A stretch of 64,000 nucleotides of DNA from Paracamarosporium sp. OC-R06-R3 (taxonomy: Eukaryota; Ascomycota; Dothideomycetes; Pleosporales; Didymosphaeriaceae): NCBI GenBank assembly GCA_019828545.1, contig JACVRA010000024.1, positions 248,001-312,000 on the forward strand, written 5' to 3'. Below the pieces are notes generated by a model, which saw only the letters and a program-made list of their open reading frames with translations, was not told the origin of the DNA and made no database searches. Made by a program: the position numbers and the translations under genes. Positions within the stretch are counted from its first letter, which is position 1; each line of letters begins with the position of its first letter. This document shows positions 8,376 through 19,286 of this stretch, piece after piece.

Positions 8376-10736
8376 ATGGCGTTGCGACAAGCGCCGCGTT
8401 ACGAATTTGAGGACACTGTGCCTGAGAATCCGCTAGAGGACGAAATTGACGTACAGCACTACGGTAAGCTACAGCTGTGGAAGCGTGATTTGACTGTATT
8501 TCTAACACTACAAATCTAAGGTCAAGATGACAACAACGATGACGATGACGAAGCCGGGGACGTCAACAATAGACAATACGTAATTATCGACGATGACGAA
8601 GAAGAAGACGATTTTGATGCCAGTAACCCTGCGCTTTCCGCTGGAGTCGATGAACCCTTTCCGGAAATCATCGATCTTGAGAATGTTTCATACAAATCAG
8701 AAAATCTGAAGGTTGGCGATACTGTCGAGTTGGTTGATCGTACAGAGCGTGTGGCAACGCATCCCTTGAGTGGTGACTTCCTGCGCATCATCGCCATTAA
8801 GGAGAACTTGAACAACAATGAGGTCAGCCTTCAGGGCTACCGGCTGCGACGTTGCAGCTATCTTTGCCCTTTATTTGACGGCAAGTGTTCCCCAGGCAGA
8901 ATAGGTTGTGAGTGTCGTGTTTTCGACAAATGCTTGCCCCGATGTTGCGGTAACGTTGATTACCATGGGAGCTCAGCTAGAAGATACTAACTTCAAACAG
9001 GAAATCTGAACGAACTCTTTGTACTGATTGAGGCGTCCGAAAACGACTCTCGACCACCGATAATACAAGGAATCGTGACTATTCCCATCAGTGACGTACT
9101 CAAGAAGCGAAAATGCCAGTACACCAACAGCGACTACAAAGCCTATGATGTAAAGGCAGCCAATCGTTGGGTTCCATGGGGTCTAGAGTCGTCGGCGGAC
9201 GTTAAAGCCTGGATCTTCGAACGAGGCACTCTGATCTGTCGCTGGCTTTACGTCGTTATCAATGATCACAACAATGTGTCTTACGGTGGCATGGTCCGCA
9301 AGCTGTACCGACGAGAGACAGATCGATACTGGGGCGTATCATCAACCTCTAGGTTGACTCCTCTGGTTTCGGGACCCTCGCAACGCGGGACATCCGCCTT
9401 GCTATCCCGCGAGACCCAATCCGGTTCGCGGGCTTACAATGGCGCAACTAGGTATTTAAAGCGACACAGTTCAGTCGAAGAACTAGAAGCCACGCCATCC
9501 AAACAGAAGACATGTCGAGCAAAGTCGGGACGATATACATTCGGTGACGTTTTCTGCGGCGCTGGAGGTGGATCAGAGGGCGCACGTCAAGCAGACCTTC
9601 ATGTCAAATGGGGACTAGAACTAGACCAGCTCCCGATGCAAGCATACGCGGAAAACTTCCCCAGTGCACTGCCAATCTGGGAGAATGCACACAACTTTCC
9701 TGAGATTGTTAAGCGCTGCATTCACGGAGTCGATGTGCTCCACTTATCTTGCCCATGCCAATACTGGAGCGAGGCGCATACTCGTGAAGGCAGACACGAC
9801 CAGGCTAATATGGAGACTTTGCTTACTGTAGAACCGATCCTAAAAGCTGTAAAACCACGCTATGCGACACTCGAGCAAGCTCCTGGGTTGCTAAAACTAA
9901 GGAAACACAGGGTCTGGTTCCGGAAACTGATAAACGGAATTACATCAGCGAAATATAACGTTCGATGGACAGTAACGGATCAATCTATCTATGGCCTGCC
10001 GCAGCGACGTCGACGTCTGGTTCTTTTGTGTGCCAAAGAAGGACTCCCCATCCCAGCATTTCCAAAAGCCGTTCATGGTTCGATGAATAGCGGATTAAAG
10101 AACTGGGTCACTGTGGGAGATGCGTTGGAAGCTTTGGAACGGCGTAGCCCAAATTTCTCTGACGAGTATCACATGCCAAAGCAAGAAAAGCCTTTGAAGA
10201 ATCCGCGTGAAGCCGTCGACCCCTACACCATTTTGGCTAAGTGCATCACCACCTCGGGCGGAGAGAACGTTCATCCATCGGGAACTCGCAAATTTACTCC
10301 ACGCGAAATTTCAGTGCTCCAGGGGTTTCCACTTAATTATGTTTTCACGGGAACAAAATCGAACGTTACTAAACAGGCCGGCAATGCTTGGGCTCCTATA
10401 GCAAACACAAAGTATTTCCTGTTGGTCGCCCAATTCCTCGAAGCTTGGGACCTCGGACTCATTGGCGACGAGGAAGAGATAGATGATCTTTATGACTATC
10501 TAGAGGAGAAAAATATACGCATCCCGTCCGGCGCCAGATACTTAAGGCGTCTGAAAAAATCAATCAAGTCCTCCAGAGACCACGAGCGATGGAAAAATAC
10601 TCACAGGGTCGAAGCCGTTCCCCGTCAACGTGCAGCCCGCGCCCTGCCCTTCAGGATCACGACGCAAGATCAGCGGCGTGTGCAAGACGATGCCGAGGTC
10701 GCTCGACAACGAGGAGAAGTCATATACATTGAATAA
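8376..10736 (+). CDS. rid: RID/Masc1-type cytosine-5 DNA methyltransferase
   Basis: Exons 8376-8463, 8521-8880 and 9001-10736; 727 residues. The second intron reads best as GC-AG (GCAAGT at 8881): this keeps the spacing LRRCSYLCPLFDG-NLNEL expected in the family, whereas the alternative GTGAGT donor at 8909 gives a stop. Domains: acidic N-terminus (about 30-60), BAH-like segment (about 80-270), then the methyltransferase from about 330. Motif I is FGDVFCGAGGGSEGA, motif IV is CPCQ (catalytic Cys), and motif VI is EQA in place of the usual ENV, a hallmark of the RID/Masc1 group. Motif VIII is PQRRRR and motif X is KQAGNAWAP. RID is needed for repeat-induced point mutation in Neurospora, and Masc1 for methylation induced premeiotically in Ascobolus. 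It acts in the nucleus, presumably in the sexual phase. Confidence 0.9.
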
Positions 10737-11333
10737 AGCAAGAACGATTTATGCCAAGGTCAACATCAGGTCAAATGGTGAATGGCATTCACCACCCCAT
10801 TTCAGGCAACGCTAACGTGGAAAGCACTTGAATCGTGTCCATTGGTCTGGAATATCTTTTGGTTCCCGGATCTCACAGAAAGTACAGCCGTAAGTTTGCG
10901 GACCTGTATGGCGATGATGACGGCATCACGAGGTGTTCCAAGTAGCATTGACGGAGTTTCGGCTGTTCAACCGGCATAATATGCGAAGTGGCGAACGAGA
11001 ACAAGCACCTGAAGCATTCCCAAGCTTCCATAGTAAAACCACTTTGTCGGTGCTTCATCGTCCAATCATACCTTTTGACAGTTTTGTTTGATGCATGCAA
11101 ATCAACCTACACGATCCTGTTTGCAATGCGTAGCGCGTTGCTGTCGATCACCTGCACAAATGTAAGCGCATCTTAATTTTATGTTCATGTATCCGACACG
11201 ACCACTATAGCTATATGTCATGGTGCTTTTCAAGGAAGATGAATATTTATTGTCGTCACCCACTGCGCCTGTGGCTACCATACCCATTACCATCCACCCT
11301 GCCCTCCCCGAGTTACCTACCTCGTTGTATACC
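10737..11333. other. Intergenic between RID-like and GH5 genes
   Basis: This gap holds the 3' end of the methyltransferase gene and the presumed promoter of the GH5 gene. An in-frame upstream ATG at 11220 would extend the GH5 protein but would bury its signal peptide. Nothing else is recognised. Confidence 0.45.
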
Positions 11334-12395
11334 ATGAAAGCTTCTCTCCCTGCCCTCATCTCGCTCGCGGCATTTGGTGTGTCCTCTCCCACACCACGCG
11401 CAACGAAAGTCCAGTATGCGGGAGTGAACATTGCAGGTTTTGATTTTGGGTGCACGACCGACGGCACTTGCTCCCTCACTGGCACCTCCAAGCCCTACGA
11501 CATTGTAACGGGAGCAAATGCAATTGGGCAAATGACCCATTTCATTAAGGACGATTCTCTCAATACATTCCGATTGCCAGTTGGATGGCAGTTCCTTGTG
11601 AATGGCCAGTTGGGTGGGCAGCTCAATGCAAATAATTTTGGACAGTACGATCGCCTGGTCCAAGGCTGTCTAAATTCGGGCGCCGTGCTCTGCATCCTCG
11701 ATATTCACAACTACGCACGATGGAATGGAAAGATTGTAGGACAAGGCGGGCCAACCAATGCGCAATTGGCAGATGTCTGGAAGCAGCTTGCGACCAAATA
11801 CGGCAAGCAATCCAAGATCGCCTTTGGTGTGATGAACGAACCGCACGACATCCCAGACATCAAGGCTTGGGCGGCTTCCGTCCAAGAAGTGGTCACTGCG
11901 ATCCGCAACGCGGGTGCGACCTCGAACCTCATCCTACTTCCTGGCAACGGTTACACCTCCGCCGAGTCGTTCGTCTCGTCTGGTAGCGCTGCTGCTTTGG
12001 CCGCTGTCACGAACCCAGACAACACAACCAGTAACCTTATCATGGACGTGCACAAGTATCTCGACTCCGATAACTCTGGCACGCATACAGAATGCGTGAA
12101 AGATAACATTAGCAATGCGTTCCAGCCGTTGGCAGAGTGGCTCAGGACGAATAAGAGGTTGGCTATCTTGACGGAGACGGGTGGCGGGAATACGGCGAGT
12201 TGCCAAAAATACATGTGTTCTCAGTTGCAATATTTGAATCAGAATGCGGACGTCTACATTGGGTACACTGGTTGGGCTGCCGGAGGGTTCGCCTCGACAT
12301 ATGAGCTGAACGAGACGCCGACTCAGAGTGGAAACTCGTGGAAGGATACAAGTTTGGTGAGTTCGTGCATTGTGGGTGCTTGGAAAGGCGCTTGA
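11334..12395 (+). CDS. Secreted GH5 endo-beta-1,4-glucanase
   Basis: Intronless, 353 residues. I start at the ATG at 11334 because it opens a secretion signal (MKASLPALISLAAFGVSS), whereas the in-frame ATG at 11220 adds a non-signal lead. The catalytic domain follows directly: VQYAGVNIAGFDFGC, NTFRLPVGWQFL, CILDIHNYARWNG, the acid/base Glu in FGVMNEPHD (about residue 168), MDVHKYLD, and the nucleophile Glu in ILTETGGG (about 280). The end has YIGYTGWAAGGF. This is the eukaryotic endoglucanase II type (GH5 subfamily 5). There is no CBM1 or linker, so it is a single-domain enzyme. It is expected to cut internal cellulose or beta-glucan bonds outside the cell. Confidence 0.92.
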   Translation: MKASLPALISLAAFGVSSPTPRATKVQYAGVNIAGFDFGCTTDGTCSLTGTSKPYDIVTGANAIGQMTHFIKDDSLNTFRLPVGWQFLVNGQLGGQLNANNFGQYDRLVQGCLNSGAVLCILDIHNYARWNGKIVGQGGPTNAQLADVWKQLATKYGKQSKIAFGVMNEPHDIPDIKAWAASVQEVVTAIRNAGATSNLILLPGNGYTSAESFVSSGSAAALAAVTNPDNTTSNLIMDVHKYLDSDNSGTHTECVKDNISNAFQPLAEWLRTNKRLAILTETGGGNTASCQKYMCSQLQYLNQNADVYIGYTGWAAGGFASTYELNETPTQSGNSWKDTSLVSSCIVGAWKGA

Positions 12396-13358
12396 GTTCG
12401 TATACGGGCTTGGGATGTGTGGTTTTCCGATAGCTAGCGTAGGGAAACGAATATTTAAAGTTTCAGACCGGAAATCTGGGGATTGTTGGTCATTGTATTG
12501 CTTCTTTTGGAGCGCCAAAGTTTTTGGTATGGCGCTATGTGCGTTCGATCACCGGTGCACAGACGACTACTCTTTCGGTAACTGTTGCTGGCTAGGTCCG
12601 ACAGGAACCCTTCCAAGAGAAATCAGACCCCAGCGTGCATTCCGCAGCTTGGTCTGTAAGTAAAACCGATGAGGCTTGTCACATTATTGTTTGTGAAGTT
12701 TAGACCAACGAGGTATTAGGTAGCGGGTAAACATTCCAACCGATGACGAAGGCTTAGGTGGCGCACTGTTTCATTTGGAGTTCGCTGACTTTGCCCTCAG
12801 AGGAGCCCGGAGTGCGGGCAGGTGAAACATCGGACGTCGCCTGACCTGTGCAACGCGAGTGAATGTAGACTTCATCTAATCGTAGATTGAGTGGCACATT
12901 GTTGCACTGATGCAAGCTGCCTTCTCTCGCAGCCCCAGCCCAAGCGAGTGGCATCGTGCGAGGAACAAAGACGGATGACCTGGGCTAGCCATCCAATACC
13001 GCTTTCGACATTGTGTACGACGACTATCGAGGGGGCGTCGACGTGCTGGACGCCTCAGCGAGGCTTACGCTGCCCTATTCAACGCTCACTAGCCGCATCC
13101 GTGTTAGCGCCCGATCCCAAAATACGAGCACCCAGCATCCTCGCTCTCGTGCACCGTTGATCCCTCTCTCAGGAGACATGCACAGCGTGCGAGAGGCCCC
13201 GCACCAATGGCCCGCTGCCTTTCATTTATCGCTAGTCCGCACCTGGGGCTGGAAGCTGGGGTGCTAATATGCGCAATGCAGATTGTTCCGTGAGGCTTAG
13301 GTCCTACTCAGCCGCCCGGGTATCGCACGAAGGATTGTAGGCATGCGATCAGCTGTGC
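12396..13358. other. Intergenic, no gene recognised
   Basis: About 0.96 kb with only short frames without recognisable content. The right end is the presumed promoter of the membrane protein gene. Confidence 0.45.
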
Positions 13359-14914
13359 ATGCGCGAACCTAAGTGTGGATACTTGTCTTTGTCGTTTCTC
13401 TCGACTTTTGTTCAACGCTTCCAGATTTCCGAGTTCCGCTGTTGCTGCCGTCATCCTCGCTTTACCGACTGCATTGGTGGTCAACGATGCACCACGAGAC
13501 ATGAGTACATTTGCGTGTTATACAGATCCCACTTCCTGGTGTGGATGGGTTCCAGCAGAGACGCTTCCCACAGTTGGTATAGGGAACGATGTACCTTTGA
13601 CAACGTCTACCGTTTTTGGACAGGACAAGCCGACCCCAACGAAGACTACGCGCGCCGAAGACGACGGAAAAGCATCGCAGACAGACGACAAGACACAGCC
13701 AGAGCAGACACAGCCAGCCGAGCCAGGGCGAAGTTCATCGCGACATTTGTCCTCGAAAACAACAGCAGTATCTGAGCCTCCTGCCACAAGCGCCAGCGCG
13801 AGAGAAACAGTTGCGCCGAGTGCTTCTGAGCAGCATGTGAGCGGTGGTTCGGGAGGAGTGTCGACGGGAGCTGCAGCAGGCATTGCGATTGCGACAGCCT
13901 TCATTGGCGCCGCCATTGCCTTCGCTGTTGCATTCTTCCTGTTCAAGCGTCGGAACCGATCGTCGAAGCATGGATACAGCGATTCAACTACAAATTTCAT
14001 AACGACCATGAAAGGAGACCACCCTTCATATGTTCAAGTCTCGCAGACCGGTCCCCCACCAATCGTCGCAGCGGCGATGCCCACGTCAAAACGTAGCCTC
14101 GACCTCTCCGATCCATCGCATTCTTCAGACTTCTTGGCTGGTGTGCTCCCGCGCGCTGCAGACGAACAAACGGTCAAGAACAGAGTTACAGGACTGTTCA
14201 GCCAGATCCTGCAGCATGTGGATGATTTCTACCGGGACGTACACGCAACGTTGACGCCGAGCATGGAAAACGACCTCAAGAAGTTTGGCGATCCATCTGC
14301 GAATCTTGCCGAAGAACTAGAGCATTCTTCTATGCCTACAATAGCGGTCAAGCACGCCCTCGTAGGCTACATTTTGAACATTGTCGCGCCAGAAGCAGAA
14401 GAGCAGTCCACACTCTTTCCCGCCGAAGTCGCGGGCCTCAAGGAGAACGAACGCTCCGTCGAATCACCAGGTCAGACTTCCCTATTTGCCCGCCTTACAT
14501 TTTTCTTTTTTTGTTTTCACGCCCTAACATCACCGTGCCGCAGACGACCAAGCCGCATACATCCTCTACAAACGCCTCGCCGTACACCTACATGCACCTC
14601 CTGCATCCTCCCTCCAAAGCCGCCAGTCGGACATTCGTGAAGCAGCTGAGCACTTCGCTTTGACGTTTTTCCCCTGGGCAAACCCGGCCTATGCCGACCA
14701 AGATAAAGATGAGAATCTAGTGGACGTCATAAATAATGCATTGGATCTGAGCTTGTGGCTGTTTGGGCAACCGTACTTGTATGAATGGGTGTGGGAGGAG
14801 GTAGGGAGGAGAGGAACGGTAATTGCACCGGGCTTGATGAGGATGACGGATCAGAGAGGGAGGATATTAGAAAGACCCAGTAGAGTGGTTGAGGCTATCG
14901 TTGCTGCGGGATGA
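13359..14914 (+). CDS. Single-pass membrane protein with Ser/Thr-rich ectodomain, unknown function
   Basis: Preferred model: exons 13359-13372, 13425-14470 and 14544-14914; 476 residues. The large frame has no usable ATG before 13501, yet it encodes a signal-like stretch (SSAVAAVILALPTALVV) upstream of that. An ATG at 13359, joined across a 52-bp intron with a strong pyrimidine tract, supplies MREPK in frame. The second intron (14471-14543) joins the C-terminal exon cleanly. Order of parts: signal peptide; Cys-containing ectodomain (CYTDPTSWCGW) with a Thr/Ser/Pro/Glu-rich stalk; transmembrane helix GIAIATAFIGAAIAFAVAFF followed by KRRNR; then a cytosolic domain of about 280 residues with helical text such as RVTGLFSQILQHVDDFYRD. 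The layout suggests a wall or surface sensor, but no known domain is recognised. The start is the least certain part. Confidence 0.7.
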
Positions 14915-17900
14915 TAGCGCATAATGCATTTGATTTCATGGTTTATATGTTCCCAAGTGAAGATGTGAACCCAAGTTGACGATTGTGTTCATCACGTGAT
15001 CGTTCGCTTCATCGTCTACGATGGATGGTGGCCAAAGCATTGGAAAACTTTGCCACTGCATGATGTGCGTGTTACCTTAAGGCTTTGTCAGGCAATTATT
15101 GAGATGCTGCAAGATGTGCACAATGCTTACGAACATATACGTCATGACACCCAGTAGGTCAATTTGAATCTAGTCAATTCAATGAGCATAGCTGTCCAAT
15201 GGCAGTGTATTGTCAGCTTCGTATTGCCAATTCCAGGAACACAGAAAAATCAAACTTCTAACCAAGTACTGCACCGATCATCTCAGCTACAAGGCCCCCC
15301 TCGAAGGCTCCGTTATCTTGGAGCTTGCATTCTTATCAACGAGTCTTCAAAGGCGATCCGATCCAACATCAACCGTATTAATTGACCACCACGTTATCGT
15401 GTAGTAGAATATGTTGCCGCGCCCTTCAGATGTCTGCACCTGCAATGACCTGCCATCTCTGAAATATATACATCTATCAACGATAAGAAATCCTGGTACT
15501 TTGGAAACCTAAGTACCACCACACTCGGTGTCTTTCTTCACAAGGAATCCAAACAGAGCTACGCCAGCTCTCCCTAGTGGTCCACCGTAACCGGTCTAGT
15601 GCTAAATAACCACAGGGTCAAAGACGGCGCAGGGGTCCTTATTCACGAATTTATAAACGAGGCGCAGATGGAGAGGTCTTCCTCATGATGTTTGGTTTTC
15701 GACGATCAAGTCTAGTTCTGGTATTGTTTGTTTTTCAAGCGGATGAGAGATATATTGCCGAGATCGTATTGATGCAGTGCAATGGAAACCCCAAAAGGAT
15801 CTCATTTGAGTTTACTTAGCATAGCAACTAGGAGTGTTTCCTTTTCTCCAACGATATGAATCCTGTGACGAATGAAGCATGGATAGACAGTTGAGTGCTG
15901 ATTGATACAAAGGATCTGAGGACACTCTTCAATAATATATGCTGCAGTATAAGCAGGGGCTCCTTGAATGCTCAAAGGTGGTAAAGATCCGCCCCAATGA
16001 CCGATCGACCTGGAACCAATCAATAATCAATGATTTACATGACTCTGCTATGCTACTGTTTGTGTGCCCTGTGAGCCAACTGGACCCAGCGAGGTATCGA
16101 TATGCTCATGAGAACAATCGAGTGTCTACAGTATGCACAATACCGCTGAACTGTAGCAGGCGCTTTTAAGCACTAACAAGTATCAGCGTCTTCCATCCTA
16201 GACTTCCTGAGCTCCTTTTATAGCGAAAGCATCGTGTATCGTACTCGAAGCTTTTAATATCGGCATGAACCTCTGTTGTGGCACAGTCTTGCACGGTTTT
16301 ACAAGCTGCAGAACGAAGAGTTGGATACTCCGTGCTCTTCAGCATGAAAAGCGTAAGCCGGCTGTCAGAAAGCTTTATGCTATGGCCGGTTTAATCGGAC
16401 AATGTGAATGCATATCCGCAAATCAGCTGCCTTCTTTGATGTCGACTTGACAAGGCGGTGCATCAAGCTTCGAGCGCAAGCTGGTCAACGAGGCGCACCT
16501 TAACTTCCCTTAGCTCTGCTCCTGCGAACATGGCTATTGTATTTCCCAGTTACAGCTCGTGAGCCGATGCCTCGTTCTAGTTGTCCTGTCGTTCAACACG
16601 CTCTGGATGATTGAGCTCTTCGCGGCCGGAGGTTTGCTCACGGTTTGGAGTATTGGCAGAAACGTAGCCTCGTGATGATAACGCTCGATGAGATGATCAA
16701 TGACTTCGCGGGGTATGTTTAGAGCTTGAAAAAGCCGGTTGTTGTAGGTAGGTCATCGTGTTGTTGAGCCTGGCGAGTTCGCGCTGTGGAGAAAGGTTCG
16801 ATGGTAACGGCAACGATAGCGATCTAATCATCCTAACTAGCGAGAACTTTAGTATGTACAACTCCGAAGTCGCGAGACAGACTCTAGGTAGAAGAATCGC
16901 TGCCTTCTGATGTGACTGGTTATCGGCGCAGGCGGGCCAGGGCGGGGCCATGTACGATGTGGCCATGTGGCTGGATAACTTCCAATAGAATGAGCTGCTT
17001 TAAAGGGTTGATTCATGCTTTGAACTGTTCCGAAAGATAGGTTGTTACATGAGTCGGTGTCGATCTTGATACCGTTGTTGTTGTTATTATTGTTGTCCTG
17101 TCTAGTGCGAAGCTCGTCCCGAAATTCGTAACGAATTTCTATCTAGGGCAACGAGGGGCTTGTGCCCGCGCCGATTCTCTGAAATCAGCAGAAGACATAG
17201 GGAGGTCATCATTGCGATTGCAATCGGTGTTGTAGGTGCTTGGACGCGTTGAATCTTATGAAATGCGCGTGTGAGCAGTCTTCTCGAGGAGCACCTAGAA
17301 TCTGCCGTCTTAATTTCTTTTCTAATTAACGCAAGAGTTGCTTACTGTTATACCCTACAATGTGCAGTATTGACTGTGTAGACTGAGTAGCGATCCCAAG
17401 AAAACCCTTGTTGCATCCCTTATCACCAGGCTGCACGTTGCAGTGGCAGTGTTCCGCCTTATATGCAAGATAGTTCGTGAACATAGCTTTGGTATCTCAA
17501 TTCCAAAATGCGACCAAAGCGGCAGACGAAGGAGTGACGAAAGCAACGACGACCGCTGTGAAGTTCACGTACACGAGCACGGAAGCAGCGCCATTCACGA
17601 ACAGTCCTAATCCAAAGCCTTAACTAGGGCGTGATGTGGCAAACATCTGATTGTGTCTCGTAGCGCGATCGTCATCTCGGTCGCGCAATCGTCGGAGAGG
17701 CGTGCAGAAGAAGAAGCAGGGAGTATCTTCTAAGCATGAAGGCTCGGCGGGTGTAAGGTCTGGTAACTCGAGGTTGGATCTTCGTCATCCCTGTATTGAT
17801 CGGTAAATGGGCCATCTCCAATAATGCTCTAGGATTTGTATTAAGTGGCATGATTGCATCACGAAGTAAATCATCGCGCACTCATCCCACTGCTCTGGTC

Positions 17901-19286
17901 AGTTAGCCTCGAGTGGTAGACTCGTAGACCACTCAACAAGCCTATAAAAGATGTCAAGAGAGCCAAAAAAGGATACCGACAGTTAAGTATGAGACTTGGG
18001 GTCCAGCTGTTCGCGTCGTCACAGCTGGCGGAAGGCGAAGCGTCGCAAGCGTGAAGGATTCGCGCGAGGGAAGTGGGCTGCTGAAGTCCTTGGATGATGA
18101 ATCACGTTACAACTGAGCAACGGTGAGGATGGAAGAGCAAGTCGATACGAGTATGCGGCCTCGCCGAATTGTGAATGTTGAAGCGAGCCTAGACAGTCCC
18201 ACTCACTGTTTGCCTAAGCATTGCCGCCGCGAGAGGCTAGCGCCATGAGAACACAACAGCGACACCACCTGGATGCTTTTCGTAGCCACTTTAGAAGTCA
18301 ACATGAGGTACGCGTTGTTTAATTACTACAGTTTACATGCATTTAGAGAGTATGCAAAGTACACATGGCCTCCCCTGGTTCAGTAGCATGCTCAGAGATG
18401 TTGCGGATACGTACAAAGAGAGTCTACCTGTTTGTTTTATCAGGCATACAGAAAGGCTTCTCCACAGGCCAAAGAGAAACTCGCTTTACATTACTCCCTC
18501 GGCTCTGGTTGAGGCTACCCCTGAGTTGTGTAGACGTGACGATCCTCGCAGATCGTTCTGGCGGCGCGCACATAACATGCGTATGTCAGACCTTCGTCAC
18601 CCGACCACTCACTCACTGTTCCACTACTACATTGCGACATATCCTACCTGAGGAGTTACAGGTCCCCCATCGCATAAAATCTTCACGCGTCACATCAAAC
18701 GCCCACTGTCACATGTTGCCTATTAATATAAGCGTCGGACGGATGGATAGGCGAATGGTTGAAGACATCTGAATAATAGAGTCTTAGTATTCTACTATTA
18801 CGGAGTGAAGACAGTGAGCGCACCGATAGTGCGGAAACCCCTCTTGCATGATTGGTCCTCATCGACCAGGGCCTGCCGTGTACGTTCGTGCCATGATCAC
18901 GGTACACATTGCCGGGTAGCCTCTAGTACATTTACTTGACTTGCCAGCTTCTGTGAGCTGGACAGTCGCGTCTGTGCGCCCCGCGGAGACTACCACCACA
19001 ACCCACCCACTCACCACAAACGCATACCACTCCGTCCACCTTAAGAGCATCATTGTGTCCTGCACCTTTCCTTGTTTATAACCTATTAATACCCGTCACT
19101 TCGTAACCATTGTCAAGCTTAGAGAAGTCAACAGCGAAATAGGTCTTTTCAGCCGGTACACAGCTATAAGACCAAAGTCGAGTACAGTCGGCCTTTGTAA
19201 TGCCCATACTGAAACGATGTAGTGTATCTCAGTGCATTAACAAGGCAGCCGAAAGCCGAAGACCGCCCACAGGATAGACCGCTATT
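14915..19286. other. 4.4-kb gene-free tract
   Basis: There is no open frame above about 135 codons, and none reads as a known protein or joins to a neighbour by sensible introns. No tandem repeat, terminal repeat or transposase remnant is recognised. It may hold non-coding transcripts or long-decayed sequence; the sequence alone does not say. Confidence 0.5.

Noticed and set aside
11220..11333. Upstream in-frame ATG of the GH5 gene
   Set aside because: It would place 38 non-signal residues before a clear secretion signal; the ATG at 11334 fits a secreted enzyme.
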